Part shown: piece after piece, positions 26,825-35,354 of the stretch
Layout of the letters: each line of letters begins with the position of its first letter
Position numbering within the stretch: position 1 is the first letter of the stretch
Assembly: GCA_041658565.1 (NCBI GenBank)
Contig: JBAZZY010000001.1
Coordinates: 366,164 to 430,163 of the forward strand
Length of the DNA: 64,000 nt
Direction: 5' to 3'
Source of the DNA: Actinomycetota bacterium
GTDB taxonomy: Bacteria > Actinomycetota > AC-67
Notes under the pieces: generated by a model
Seen by the model: the letters and a program-made list of their open reading frames with translations, nothing else
What the model was told of the DNA's origin: nothing
Database searches by the model: none
Made by a program: the position numbers and the translations under genes

Positions 26825-29372
26825 CCGAGCCTTCCATCTGCATTTGGATCAACCGGGTCAACTCGACAGCGTACTCCATGGGCAATTCCTTGGTGATCGG
26901 CTCGATGAAGCCGTTCACGATCATCCCCATGGCCTCCGTCTCGTTGATTCCGCGGCTCATCAAGTAGAAGAGCTGCTCCTCGCCGACCTTGGACACCGTC
27001 GCCTCGTGGCCGATCGACGCCGTGCGATTGGCGATCTCCATGTACGGGTAGGTGTCCGAGCGCGAATCCTCATCAAGGATCAGCGCGTCGCAGCGCACGA
27101 AGGTCTTGACGTCGTCCGCCTCGGAATCCACCTTCACCAGTCCTCGATAGCCGGTGCGACCGCCGTAGGCGGAAACCGACTTCGAAATAATCTGTCCGGA
27201 GGTGTTCGACGCGGCGTGAACGATCTTTCCGCCGGCGTCTTGGTGCTGTCCGGCGCCAGCAAACGCGACCGAGAGAACCTCTCCGCGCGCGCCGTCGCCG
27301 ACCAAGTAGATCGACGGGTACTTCATGGTGATCTTCGAGCCGATGTTTCCGTCCACCCACTCCATGACCGCGTTCTCGTGCGCAACCGCGCGCTTGGTCA
27401 CCAAGTTGTAGACGTTGTTCGACCAGTTCTGAATCGTCGTGTAACGGCAGCGCGCGTTCTTGTTTACGACGATCTCGACCACGGCCGAGTGAAGCGAGTC
27501 ACTGGAGTAGATCGGCGCCGAGCACCCTTCGACGTAGTGAACGTAAGCGCCCTCATCGACGATGATCAGCGTCCGTTCGAACTGGCCCATGTTCTCTTTG
27601 TTGATGCGGAAGTAGGCCTGCAGCGGGATCTCGACGCTGACGCCGGGCGGAACATAGATGAACGATCCACCCGACCACACGGCGGTGTTCAACGCTGCGA
27701 ACTTGTTGTCGTTCGGCGGGATGATCTTGCCGAAGTAGCGGCGCACGATGTCGGGGTGCTCGCGAAGACCGGTGTCCATGTCCGAGAAGAACACGCCCTT
27801 GTCTTCGAGGTCCTTGCGCACGGAGTGGTATACGACTTCGGAGTTGTGAACGACGAACCCCTCGGCGACGAAGTTGTGATGGCCCTCGACTTCGATGTCG
27901 TAGACCGGCTCCACCCCGACTGCGGTAACCGAGTCGATGCGCACGAACCCCAGCATGTCGCTCGTGTGCGTGCGGAAGGTCGTCCCTTTCGCACTGCGAT
28001 ACCCGTGACTGTATATGCGCGCGCCAAGCCGCTCCCGACGCTTCGGGGAGCGACATGGAACTCGATCGAACCGTCCGCTGAGAGAGACTCGGTACGCCGT
28101 GGTCGTTTCCTGCGGCCGCCGAACACCACGCCCCGAGAACGCGGTTACGCGCCGCGACCGGATCCCGGACAGTGCCGCGAGTTTCGCCGTGTCTTCCAGA
28201 AGGTCCTTGCTGACGCTCGTGAGCACGATGTCCTTGTTCGACGGATGCGCGCGCACGTAGCCGTCGGCGTCCACGTACCCGGCAAGAAACGCAAGACGCT
28301 GCGACGCCGGGACACCGAAGACCCAGTCGGGGATTCGCTTTGTATGGGACGTCCCACCAAGGCCGTTAAAGAGAAGGAAATCGGCCAGCACGCCGGTTCC
28401 CCGGCCGCAGAGGCGGAATCCATCCTTGGCCATCGACATCTCGATGCCGAACAACTCCCGCGTTACGCGGGTGATCTCGGCGATGAGATCGATGTCCTTG
28501 CCGTCCACGGCGATCTCGACGCTCAGGTACCCGCTCCGGTTATGGATGTAGCCGTCCCCAATGTAGAGGCCGGCCCACCAGCACAGGTCGTCGGACGACG
28601 CGGCCGGGAAGCGATCCGCTTCGGGCCGGTCCGGGCGGTGGAGTGTTGCCGGGTTCCCATAGTCGGGAACGTCGGTCGCGATCGCGACCAGATCGCCGAC
28701 GCGCAGATCTTCGGCAGGGACCCAGCGCGACTCGAAACGAGCGCGAACGCGTCCCGGCTTACGGCTGTCACGCAGAACAAGGAAGGGATGATTCGCCGAC
28801 GCGCCGATCGCAGCGCCGCGGGCACGAATCTCTAGGATCTCCTTCTCGCCGGAGGATCCCGCTGCGCGCACGCGCGCAACCTCGATCCTGCGCGCCTCTT
28901 CGTCCAGCGCGAAGACCTCATCTCCGGGCTGCAGTTCCTTGATGAAGCGCATGCCGTTCGTCGTCCACACGGTCGTCGATCCGCGCAAGCACTCGTACTG
29001 AGCTGTGACGCCGCCGAGGAACTCGCGCTCGGCTTCGGGGATCCCGAGCTTCACGTAGGTGTTCCTGATGTCTTCGGGGAGGTCGTCCCAGGACTTCACC
29101 TGCTCTTCGAGCGGCTTGACGTAGTAGTAGATGTCGTCGAAGTCGATCACCGACAGGTCGGCGCCCCAGGTCGGCATCGGGCGGCGAAGGAAACTCTCGT
29201 AGGCCTTGACGCGGATCTTTGTCATCCACTCGGGCTCGTTCTTGCCGCGCGAAATCTCTTCAACGACCTCTAGCGAAAGGCCCTTCTTCGGGACGTTGAC
29301 CGACGTCGACTCGTCGTGCCAGCCGTATCGGTACGCCTTGCCCAGATCGAGATCTTGGGCCTTCGCCACCAT
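26817..29372 (-). CDS. sufB: Fe-S cluster assembly scaffold SufB, precursor with intein
   Basis: An 851-residue precursor that would splice to a 468-residue SufB, the family's normal length. The N-extein ends at GGVTAQYE and the C-extein resumes SEVVYHSVRKDL, a highly conserved stretch of SufB. The C-extein has FIYVPPGVSVEIPLQ, an ENMGQFERT segment and SRGINETEAMGMIVNGF. SufB is the scaffold on which the [4Fe-4S] cluster is built with SufC and SufD. The ATG at 29372 has AGGAGAG six bases upstream. It is the first gene of the suf operon, so splicing would gate the whole pathway's scaffold. Confidence 0.96.
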   Translation of the reverse strand: MVAKAQDLDLGKAYRYGWHDESTSVNVPKKGLSLEVVEEISRGKNEPEWMTKIRVKAYESFLRRPMPTWGADLSVIDFDDIYYYVKPLEEQVKSWDDLPEDIRNTYVKLGIPEAEREFLGGVTAQYECLRGSTTVWTTNGMRFIKELQPGDEVFALDEEARRIEVARVRAAGSSGEKEILEIRARGAAIGASANHPFLVLRDSRKPGRVRARFESRWVPAEDLRVGDLVAIATDVPDYGNPATLHRPDRPEADRFPAASSDDLCWWAGLYIGDGYIHNRSGYLSVEIAVDGKDIDLIAEITRVTRELFGIEMSMAKDGFRLCGRGTGVLADFLLFNGLGGTSHTKRIPDWVFGVPASQRLAFLAGYVDADGYVRAHPSNKDIVLTSVSKDLLEDTAKLAALSGIRSRRVTAFSGRGVRRPQETTTAYRVSLSGRFDRVPCRSPKRRERLGARIYSHGYRSAKGTTFRTHTSDMLGFVRIDSVTAVGVEPVYDIEVEGHHNFVAEGFVVHNSEVVYHSVRKDLEDKGVFFSDMDTGLREHPDIVRRYFGKIIPPNDNKFAALNTAVWSGGSFIYVPPGVSVEIPLQAYFRINKENMGQFERTLIIVDEGAYVHYVEGCSAPIYSSDSLHSAVVEIVVNKNARCRYTTIQNWSNNVYNLVTKRAVAHENAVMEWVDGNIGSKITMKYPSIYLVGDGARGEVLSVAFAGAGQHQDAGGKIVHAASNTSGQIISKSVSAYGGRTGYRGLVKVDSEADDVKTFVRCDALILDEDSRSDTYPYMEIANRTASIGHEATVSKVGEEQLFYLMSRGINETEAMGMIVNGFIEPITKELPMEYAVELTRLIQMQMEGSVG
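27843..28991 (-). mobile_element. SufB intein with LAGLIDADG homing endonuclease
   Basis: 383 codons in frame. It begins with Cys1 (CLRGSTTVWTT), and block B is GASANHPFLVL, with the conserved His. The end is YDIEVEGHHNFVAEGF then VVHN, with Ser as the +1 residue. All splicing residues are present. Two endonuclease motifs (AGLYIGDGYI and LAGYVDADGYV) keep their acidic residues, so homing activity may be intact. The insertion falls in a very conserved part of SufB. Confidence 0.95.
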
Positions 29373-29416
29373 GCCGCTCTCTCCTGATTCCACCCGATCG
29401 CCTCGTCAATTCCTAT

Positions 29417-29491
29417 GCTATCAGGCGGAATTAGATTCCACCATCGCCTTAGCGGGCTTTCATGGGCCTGACCTGGGAGTTCTTAACTCCC
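29417..29491 (-). promoter_or_regulatory. Putative suf control region
   Basis: Upstream of sufB, read leftwards, a perfect interrupted palindrome GGAAT-CTA-ATTCC (29429-29441) lies just before a TAGCAT hexamer (29417-29422), a possible -10. A second palindrome with 7-bp arms (29475-29491, GGGAGTT/AACTCCC) lies further upstream. Both could be operators for an iron- or redox-sensing repressor; no regulator gene is adjacent. The gap 29394-29632 contains nothing else I can support. Confidence 0.35.
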
Positions 29492-29632
29492 ACCTTCCGA
29501 CTCGGGAGCCTACCCCACCAGCGACCCAACGTCACACGAGGCGAAGTCTAGCCGGGGATTTGACCCTCGGGAACGCGAGGGAGGCTCGCTTCTTGGATTG
29601 CCGGGCACGGGGCCGGCCGTTAGCCTGCCGCC

Positions 29633-30625
29633 ATGGCAGCCGACCAGGACCACGTGCTCGAGACGTTCCTTTCGTTCTGGGTGGCGCGCGGAGTGATGGC
29701 AGCCGTCGAAATGGACGTCTTCGAGATTCTGGAGGGCGACGGTCTGAGCTTGGAGGCCGCCGGCGCGCGCCTCGGACTCGCCTCACGCCCGGCACGCGCC
29801 CTGCTGGACACCTGCGTGGCCGCGCGCCTGCTCACCAAGTCCGACGGCGTCTACCGAAACACCGAAGCCGCCTCGCGCTATCTGCACAGTGCGAGCGAGC
29901 ACTCGGTGCGCAACTACGTCCTGGACGAACGGTGGTGCTGGGGGGCTTGGGGCCGCCTGGACGAGGCGCTTCGCGCGGATGCCCCGACGCTTCCCCAAGA
30001 CGACGACGGTTATCACACCTTCCCCGCCGAGTTCTTCCTCGACTTCCTGCACGGGCACTCACTGCGCATGGGCGAGCAACTTGCGACCGCGGTGGACTTC
30101 TCGGGGCTCACGCGCGTGATGGACGTCGGCGGCGGTTCCGGCGCGGTGTCGATCGCGCTTTGCCGCGCGAACCCTTCTCTGCACGCCGTCGTCGTCGATC
30201 GAGACGAAGTGCTGCGCGCGGCCGCCGCACACATCGCGCGCGCCGGTCTTTCCCAGCGCATCACGACGCATCCTGCAAACGTCTTTTCGGATCCGCTCCC
30301 CGAGGACTGCGACGGCGCGGTGATCGCGAACATGCTGCACGACTTCTCCCCCACCAAGGCGCGCGAGATCCTGGCGCGCGTCGCCGCGGCGCTTCCATCG
30401 GGCGCGCGCCTGGTGATCATGGAGATGGCACCAAACGACGACCGAAGCGACCCACCGATCGCCGTTGCGTTCGCGCTGACGATGATCGTCAACACCGAAG
30501 GCGGCGACGCATACACAGTGCCCGAATACCGCACGTGGCTGGAAGAAGCCGGCTTCGACGTGGAGCGAGTCGTACCTCTCGGTGGGCGGATCGTCACCAC
30601 CGCGATCGAAGCGCGAAAGCGCTAG
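29633..30625 (+). CDS. SAM-dependent O-methyltransferase (acetylserotonin O-methyltransferase-like)
   Basis: 330 residues. An N-terminal winged-helix dimerisation domain (about 10-95) is followed by a class I methyltransferase domain with motif I VMDVGGGSGAVSIAL near residue 162 and an ANMLHDFSPTKA loop. Such enzymes methylate small hydroxylated aromatics or secondary metabolites. The substrate is unknown, and no biosynthetic cluster surrounds it. It stands alone on this strand, and its TAG overlaps the sufT stop convergently (CTAG). Confidence 0.85.
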   Translation: MAADQDHVLETFLSFWVARGVMAAVEMDVFEILEGDGLSLEAAGARLGLASRPARALLDTCVAARLLTKSDGVYRNTEAASRYLHSASEHSVRNYVLDERWCWGAWGRLDEALRADAPTLPQDDDGYHTFPAEFFLDFLHGHSLRMGEQLATAVDFSGLTRVMDVGGGSGAVSIALCRANPSLHAVVVDRDEVLRAAAAHIARAGLSQRITTHPANVFSDPLPEDCDGAVIANMLHDFSPTKAREILARVAAALPSGARLVIMEMAPNDDRSDPPIAVAFALTMIVNTEGGDAYTVPEYRTWLEEAGFDVERVVPLGGRIVTTAIEARKR

Positions 30626-30948
30626 AACATTCCCATCGCTAGGCGCGCTTCTTCGCTCATGCACTCCATCGTCCACGGCGGGTCGAACGTCAAGCGCGCG
30701 TCCACGAAGTTCACGCCCGGCAACACCGTAAGGACCTGCTGCATTTGCTGCTCGATCATCGGTCCGATCGGGCACCCCATCGTCGTCAGCGTGTAGGAGA
30801 GCGTGACGATGCCCTCATCCAGGGTTACGTCGTAGACCAGCCCGAGGTCGACGACGTTGATGCCAAGTTCCGGATCGATGACGACCTTGAGGGCCTCGAG
30901 GAGCTGCTCGCGCGTAGGCGCCTCGGTGGATGCGACTGGATCACTCAT
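30622..30948 (-). CDS. sufT: SufT / MIP18-family (DUF59) Fe-S maturation protein
   Basis: 108 residues with the DUF59 signature VIDPELGINVVDLGLVYDV and the conserved Cys in TTMGCPIGPMIE. SufT-type proteins assist Fe-S protein maturation, and many actinobacteria place the gene next to sufU. Here it is the last gene of the riboswitch-led B12-uptake operon, four bases after the S-component stop, rather than with sufU. Transcription may therefore depend partly on B12 status unless an internal promoter exists. Confidence 0.88.
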   Translation of the reverse strand: MSDPVASTEAPTREQLLEALKVVIDPELGINVVDLGLVYDVTLDEGIVTLSYTLTTMGCPIGPMIEQQMQQVLTVLPGVNFVDARLTFDPPWTMECMSEEARLAMGMF

Positions 30949-30952
30949 GCCG

Positions 30953-31786
30953 TCATGCTAGCGCGCGTTCTTGTGCTGCGGGGCGCCACCGAACCAGCAG
31001 GCGCGCGCGGAACCGCCACAGAACTCGCAGCACCGGGCGGCCGAGCGTGACGATGAGCAGGGCGTTGACCACGGCGCGCGCCGAGTCCCACGCAAGCGAG
31101 GTCAGCAGGTAAAAGCGCCAGTAGCGACCTGCGGCAGCCGCGGCACCGAGTCCGGGCGTCCAGGAAATATCCGTACTTCCCGCTTGGAACGGCCAGAACC
31201 ACACATTGATGAGCGCCCCAAATCCCAGTCCCGCGGCCCATCCGTAGACGGCGAGCACCGCGACCGCCCACGGACGCGACACCCGGCGACCGAGCATCTT
31301 CCCGACCATGCCGGCGCCGAGTCCGACCCAGCCGAGCGCCCACATTTGAAACGGCAACCACGGCCCCACTCCGCCGGTGATCACCGCCGACGCCGCCATG
31401 CTGGAGGCGCCGAGCATGAATCCGAACCGAGGCCCGAACACGTAACCGCAAAGGATCGGCAAGATGAACATCAGACTCGCGCCTGCGAGCGCGCCGGGCA
31501 GTCGAAGCACAGCGTTCACGCCCGACAGCACGCCGAGCAGCGCGATCTGCTTCGCGTCCATGCGGCCGGCGCGCGCCTCGGTGACCGCCACCGCGATCAA
31601 CAACACTCCGAACACAGAGAAGAGCACCGGCGCCTCAGACGCGTGCGACATCGTGCGGTTGGCCGCGGTCACCGGACCGAGGAAGAACGGATACATGAAT
31701 GCCGCAACGCCCAAGGCGTGGGTCGCAAAGGTCAGCGCAGCCGCAGCAACACTGGTCGCGCGCGAAGGCTCTGCGCCGCGCGTCAT
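30953..31786 (-). CDS. ECF transporter S (substrate-binding) component, probable cobalamin specificity
   Basis: 277 residues with about six hydrophobic segments and the compact S-component pattern (LLGVLSGVNAVLRLPGAL, FILPILCGYVFGPRFG, GGVGPWLPFQMWALGWVGLGAGM). S components bind the vitamin and dock on EcfT. It follows the fused ATPase with an ATGA overlap. Cobalamin specificity is inferred from the riboswitch and the two transcobalamin-like secreted proteins of the same operon, not from identified ligand residues. CbrT-like is the best guess. Confidence 0.78.
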   Translation of the reverse strand: MTRGAEPSRATSVAAAALTFATHALGVAAFMYPFFLGPVTAANRTMSHASEAPVLFSVFGVLLIAVAVTEARAGRMDAKQIALLGVLSGVNAVLRLPGALAGASLMFILPILCGYVFGPRFGFMLGASSMAASAVITGGVGPWLPFQMWALGWVGLGAGMVGKMLGRRVSRPWAVAVLAVYGWAAGLGFGALINVWFWPFQAGSTDISWTPGLGAAAAAGRYWRFYLLTSLAWDSARAVVNALLIVTLGRPVLRVLWRFRARLLVRWRPAAQERALA

Positions 31787-33378
31787 CCGGCACTCACCGC
31801 GGCCAGTGCGTCCTCGACGGTGAGAATCCTGGCATCGGAGAAGACCTTGTTCATCTGCGACCCGAACAAAGTGGATTCGCCGAGCACGTCGCGCACCGGA
31901 CCATCCAGCACGATCGATCCTGCGGAAAGGAGCACGACCCGCGTCGCAACGCGGGCGACCAACTCCACGTCGTGGGTCACCAATAGCGTCGCGCGCCCGG
32001 CCGCGCGCCACGCGGCGAGGTCGTGCGCCAATCGATCCTTGCCCGCAGCGTCCATGCCTCGCGTCGGCTCGTCCAGTAGCACGACACGCGGATCGCCGGC
32101 CGTCGCCGCGAGAAGAGCCACCCGCAATCGTTGGCCCGCGGAAAGGTCCCGCGGGTCTGCGGTTGCGAAGTCCGCCAGTCCTGCCGACGCTAGAAGCACG
32201 TCGACGTCTTCGTGCGGCGCGCGCGCGGCCAGCGTGAAGCGAATCTCGTCCCGTACGTTTTCGTGGAACAGCAGCGCGTCGGCGGCCTGCGGAACGTAAG
32301 CGACGCGCGCGGCGAGTCGCTCGACCGGCACGTTCGCAGGATCCAACCCCGCGACCGTGCGGCGCCCCGCGTGCGGACGCAGCAATCCAACAAGCGCGCG
32401 CAACAAGGTTGTCTTCCCAGATCCGTTGCGCCCGACGATCGCAACCGTCTCGCCGGCCGACACCCGAAGGTCGATCCCGCGAACCACCTCGCGCGCGCCC
32501 AGAGCGACGCGCATTCCCTCGACCTCCACCAACGACTCGCCGAACGAGGGCGCCGGGGTCTGCACCGGCGCGAGTTGATCACGAAGCGCCGACGCGAACG
32601 CGCGCCCTTCGCGAACCGTCAGAGGAAGCGGTTCCCAACCGAGCGCGCGCCCGATGCGGGACAGCGGCGTGGCAACCCCGTTGCGCCCGAGAACGTCGCG
32701 CGGCGTTCCGTCGCACGCTATCCGCCCGTCGTGCAGAACGATCATCCGGTCCGCGTACTGCACCACGCGTTCGAGTCGATGCTCGACCAGCACGATGGTC
32801 AGTCCAAGGTCGGCGTTCAGACGGTGCAGCACTCCGAGCACGTCCTCCGCGGACTGCGGATCGAGTTGGCTGGTCGGCTCATCGAGCACCAAGCACTTCG
32901 GCTGCGCGGCGAGCACGCCGGCGATCGCCACGCGCTGCCGCTCGCCGCCGCTGAGAGTTTCCAGTCGCCGGTCGCGAAGGTGTGAGATCGCCAGAGCGTC
33001 CAGGACCTCTTCCATTCGCTTGCGCATCAAGATCGGCGCAACCCCGAGGTTCTCCATCGCAAAGACGATCTCGTCCTCGACCCGATCCACGACCGCTTGC
33101 GACTCGGGGTCTTGCGCGACGAACCCGACGACGTCGGCTAAGTCGCGTGGCGCGTGCGTCCGAGTGTCGCGCCCTCCCGTGAGAACCGTTCCGGCGAACT
33201 CCCCGCCGTGGAAGTGAGGGACGAGGCCTGTGATCGCGCGCGCCAAGGTGGACTTCCCGCCGCCCGAGTCGCCGGCGATCACGACCATCTCGCCATCGCG
33301 CACGCGCAGCGACACCCCATCGAGCGCCCACGTGGAACTCCCCGGGTATCGGTAACGAACGTCCCGAAGTTCGATCAT
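31783..33378 (-). CDS. ECF transporter ATPase, fused double cassette (EcfA1-EcfA2)
   Basis: 531 residues with two complete ABC cassettes. The first has GDSGGGKST, LSGGERQR and LVLDEPTSQLD; the second, from about residue 290, has GRNGSGKTT, LSAGQRLR and LLDEPTRGMD. Many ECF modules use two separate ATPases; here they are one polypeptide. It energises the EcfT/S complex. The start at 33378 (MIELRDVRYRYPG) overlaps the ecfT stop (ATGA); the frame is open far upstream, but that part is antisense-like. Confidence 0.92.
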   Translation of the reverse strand: MIELRDVRYRYPGSSTWALDGVSLRVRDGEMVVIAGDSGGGKSTLARAITGLVPHFHGGEFAGTVLTGGRDTRTHAPRDLADVVGFVAQDPESQAVVDRVEDEIVFAMENLGVAPILMRKRMEEVLDALAISHLRDRRLETLSGGERQRVAIAGVLAAQPKCLVLDEPTSQLDPQSAEDVLGVLHRLNADLGLTIVLVEHRLERVVQYADRMIVLHDGRIACDGTPRDVLGRNGVATPLSRIGRALGWEPLPLTVREGRAFASALRDQLAPVQTPAPSFGESLVEVEGMRVALGAREVVRGIDLRVSAGETVAIVGRNGSGKTTLLRALVGLLRPHAGRRTVAGLDPANVPVERLAARVAYVPQAADALLFHENVRDEIRFTLAARAPHEDVDVLLASAGLADFATADPRDLSAGQRLRVALLAATAGDPRVVLLDEPTRGMDAAGKDRLAHDLAAWRAAGRATLLVTHDVELVARVATRVVLLSAGSIVLDGPVRDVLGESTLFGSQMNKVFSDARILTVEDALAAVSAG

Positions 33379-34490
33379 GCCGCCGCCCTTTCGGCCGGCG
33401 CTGCGTGGGATTCCGACGCTCGCCGCATACGCGCCGTACGCGCCGAGGCGAGCCCCACAGGCAAGACCAGCGCTGCAGCGAGCGCAATCAGGCGCGCGTC
33501 CAGCGCCGGCCAAGACACCGACGGATATGCGTACCAGTGGGCACCGCCGAGTTTGCTCGCCGCAACCGTAAACGCCATCAAAGCGAAGGACCCGCCGATG
33601 AGAACGCGATCCCAAACGTCGGCCGGATCAGGACGAAAGCGCGTGCGCTGCACCGAACGCGCCAGCGCGCGCAAGGCCCCGGCAAGACCCGCCCCACCGA
33701 GCACCGCCAGCGCCGCTCCCGGGAGCGTGCGTCCGAACAGCACCAGAGCACCGCCTGCGGTAACCGCGCACAGCGAGACCAGTGCGGCGCTGCGCGCTGC
33801 GGCCTCGACGCGATCGGGAATACGTTGCGCGCGCCCGTACCCTCGCGACTCCATCGACGCCGCCAGGGTGAGCGAGCGCTCCAGCGCGTTCGCGAGCACC
33901 GGCACAACCAGCGGACGGAGCGACCGGAGCCCGCGAAACCGATGCCCGCGCAAACGCTGCGCGTCACGAACCGATGCAGCCGAGCGCATCAGCACCGGAA
34001 TGAACGCGAGCGCGATCCCGAGCACCAGCCCCGCTTCGAACGCGAACCGCGGCAGCAGGCGCAGCACGCGATAGGTCTCGACAACCGACATGAACACGCC
34101 GAAGCACACCAAGAACGCAGCGATCTTCAGGCCGTCGGCCAACTGCTGTCCGAGCACTTCACCTGTGACGGCGCCGCCCAGGGAAAACCCACCGAGCCAT
34201 TGCGGGAGCCCCACCGAGGGAAGAGTCACCAGAGTCGTGGACCCCGCATGACCGGTGAGCCCGAACAGCGCGACGCGCGCCGCGAGGAAGACCAAGCCGA
34301 TCTTGAGCATGAGTAGGTACGAACGGCCCTCGGGCCCCGGCGCTGCGAACGCGACCGCGACCACGGCCAGCGCTGCGATAGCCGTCAGCGTGACAAAAGG
34401 ATTGCCGATCACGAGCACCAATGTCGCGGCCGACGCGCACCAGGCGAGCCACGCGGTCGCATGGAAGCCCGGTGCCGGTTCGGAGTTCAT
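33375..34490 (-). CDS. ECF transporter transmembrane component (EcfT)
   Basis: 371 residues with multiple transmembrane segments and the EcfT coupling motif SMESRGYGRAQR (an A/S-R-G type motif that contacts the ATPases). An unusually long C-terminal part of about 100 residues carries further hydrophobic segments (VLIGGSFALMAFTVAASK), beyond the usual 250-270 residue EcfT. The ATG at 34490 overlaps the upstream secreted-protein stop (ATGA). Confidence 0.87.
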   Translation of the reverse strand: MNSEPAPGFHATAWLAWCASAATLVLVIGNPFVTLTAIAALAVVAVAFAAPGPEGRSYLLMLKIGLVFLAARVALFGLTGHAGSTTLVTLPSVGLPQWLGGFSLGGAVTGEVLGQQLADGLKIAAFLVCFGVFMSVVETYRVLRLLPRFAFEAGLVLGIALAFIPVLMRSAASVRDAQRLRGHRFRGLRSLRPLVVPVLANALERSLTLAASMESRGYGRAQRIPDRVEAAARSAALVSLCAVTAGGALVLFGRTLPGAALAVLGGAGLAGALRALARSVQRTRFRPDPADVWDRVLIGGSFALMAFTVAASKLGGAHWYAYPSVSWPALDARLIALAAALVLPVGLASARTARMRRASESHAAPAERAAA

Positions 34491-35350
34491 CCTTGTTCGC
34501 GGCGGCGCGCGCGCGCAATGCGCGCGCCCCACACCCCGAGTCCTCCGAGAACGGCGGCCAACCCGACGCCTCCCGCAGCGCCCGGCGCACTCGAACGTGC
34601 TCCGGCGGCGCTCCCCTCGGGGCCGACCGCCGAGCCCGGCGGGGTGGATTCAATGATTCCGGCCGACGGCGCACCCTGCAGCGCGGACGGCGACGGACTC
34701 ACGCCAACCGGCGTCGCAAACGTCGAGAACGGAGAAGGCGATCCGGCCGCCGTAGACCGAGGCGCCGACGTGCCGCCGGTTTCGCGGACCGCAGGAGATG
34801 TGACTGGGTCAACGTGCTCCCCGCGCTCGCAGACTCCGGCCAACGTCGACGGCGCCGGGGATCCGAGTCCCTGCTGGTGTTGACCCCAACGCCAGCCCTC
34901 CAAATCTCCGTCGCGCACGCGCGTGGATCCGGGACCGCCGTTGGCGTAACGCCACGCGCCGCTGGACGAATCGATCCGGTAGTAGCCCCAGAACGTGCAG
35001 GTCTTCACGCCCGCGTCCAGGCACTGGCAGAAGCAAGGCTTCGCCGGGTAGTCGCACCCCTCGCCGCCGATCTTGCAGATGGTGACGCTTCCGCCGCCGT
35101 AGTCCTGATACACGATCGCCAGGCCGGTCCGCTCCAACAACTCGAAACCCGAGATCGAGTCCTCGGTGAACGAAACGCAGAACTCACGCGTGGACAGATC
35201 TCCGAACTCGATCACGATTCCGGCGTGGTTTGCTCGTCCCGCCGCGGCGAGCGTCCTGCAGGGCGCGGCCACGGCGGGACGAGTCGGCACGAGCAGCAGC
35301 GACCCGGCCAGAACTACGCCGAGCGCGACCGCGCGCGCCGCACGCGTCAT
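34487..35350 (-). CDS. Secreted, membrane-anchored DUF4430-like protein (transcobalamin beta-domain-like)
   Basis: 287 residues. A signal peptide (to about residue 29) leads to a Cys-rich domain of roughly 130 residues. It contains FTEDSISGFELLERTG, a six-cysteine cluster (ICKIGGEGCDYP, CFCQCLDAG, TCTFW) and WGYYRIDSSSGAWRYANGG. The W-Y-x-N pattern resembles DUF4430, the fold of the small beta-domain in intrinsic factor and transcobalamin. A Ser/Pro/Gly-rich linker of about 90 residues and a C-terminal transmembrane helix with a basic tail (ARIARARRREQG) would tether it outside the cell. It sits between the toroid gene and ecfT in the B12-riboswitch operon. Family assignment is by pattern, not alignment. 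Confidence 0.66.
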   Translation of the reverse strand: MTRAARAVALGVVLAGSLLLVPTRPAVAAPCRTLAAAGRANHAGIVIEFGDLSTREFCVSFTEDSISGFELLERTGLAIVYQDYGGGSVTICKIGGEGCDYPAKPCFCQCLDAGVKTCTFWGYYRIDSSSGAWRYANGGPGSTRVRDGDLEGWRWGQHQQGLGSPAPSTLAGVCERGEHVDPVTSPAVRETGGTSAPRSTAAGSPSPFSTFATPVGVSPSPSALQGAPSAGIIESTPPGSAVGPEGSAAGARSSAPGAAGGVGLAAVLGGLGVWGARIARARRREQG

Positions 35351-35354
35351 TGCA

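Noticed and set aside
29440..29580. Searched for a tRNA or small RNA gene in the gap before the methyltransferase
   Set aside because: Palindromes are present, but no cloverleaf, TTCGA loop or terminator pattern was found.
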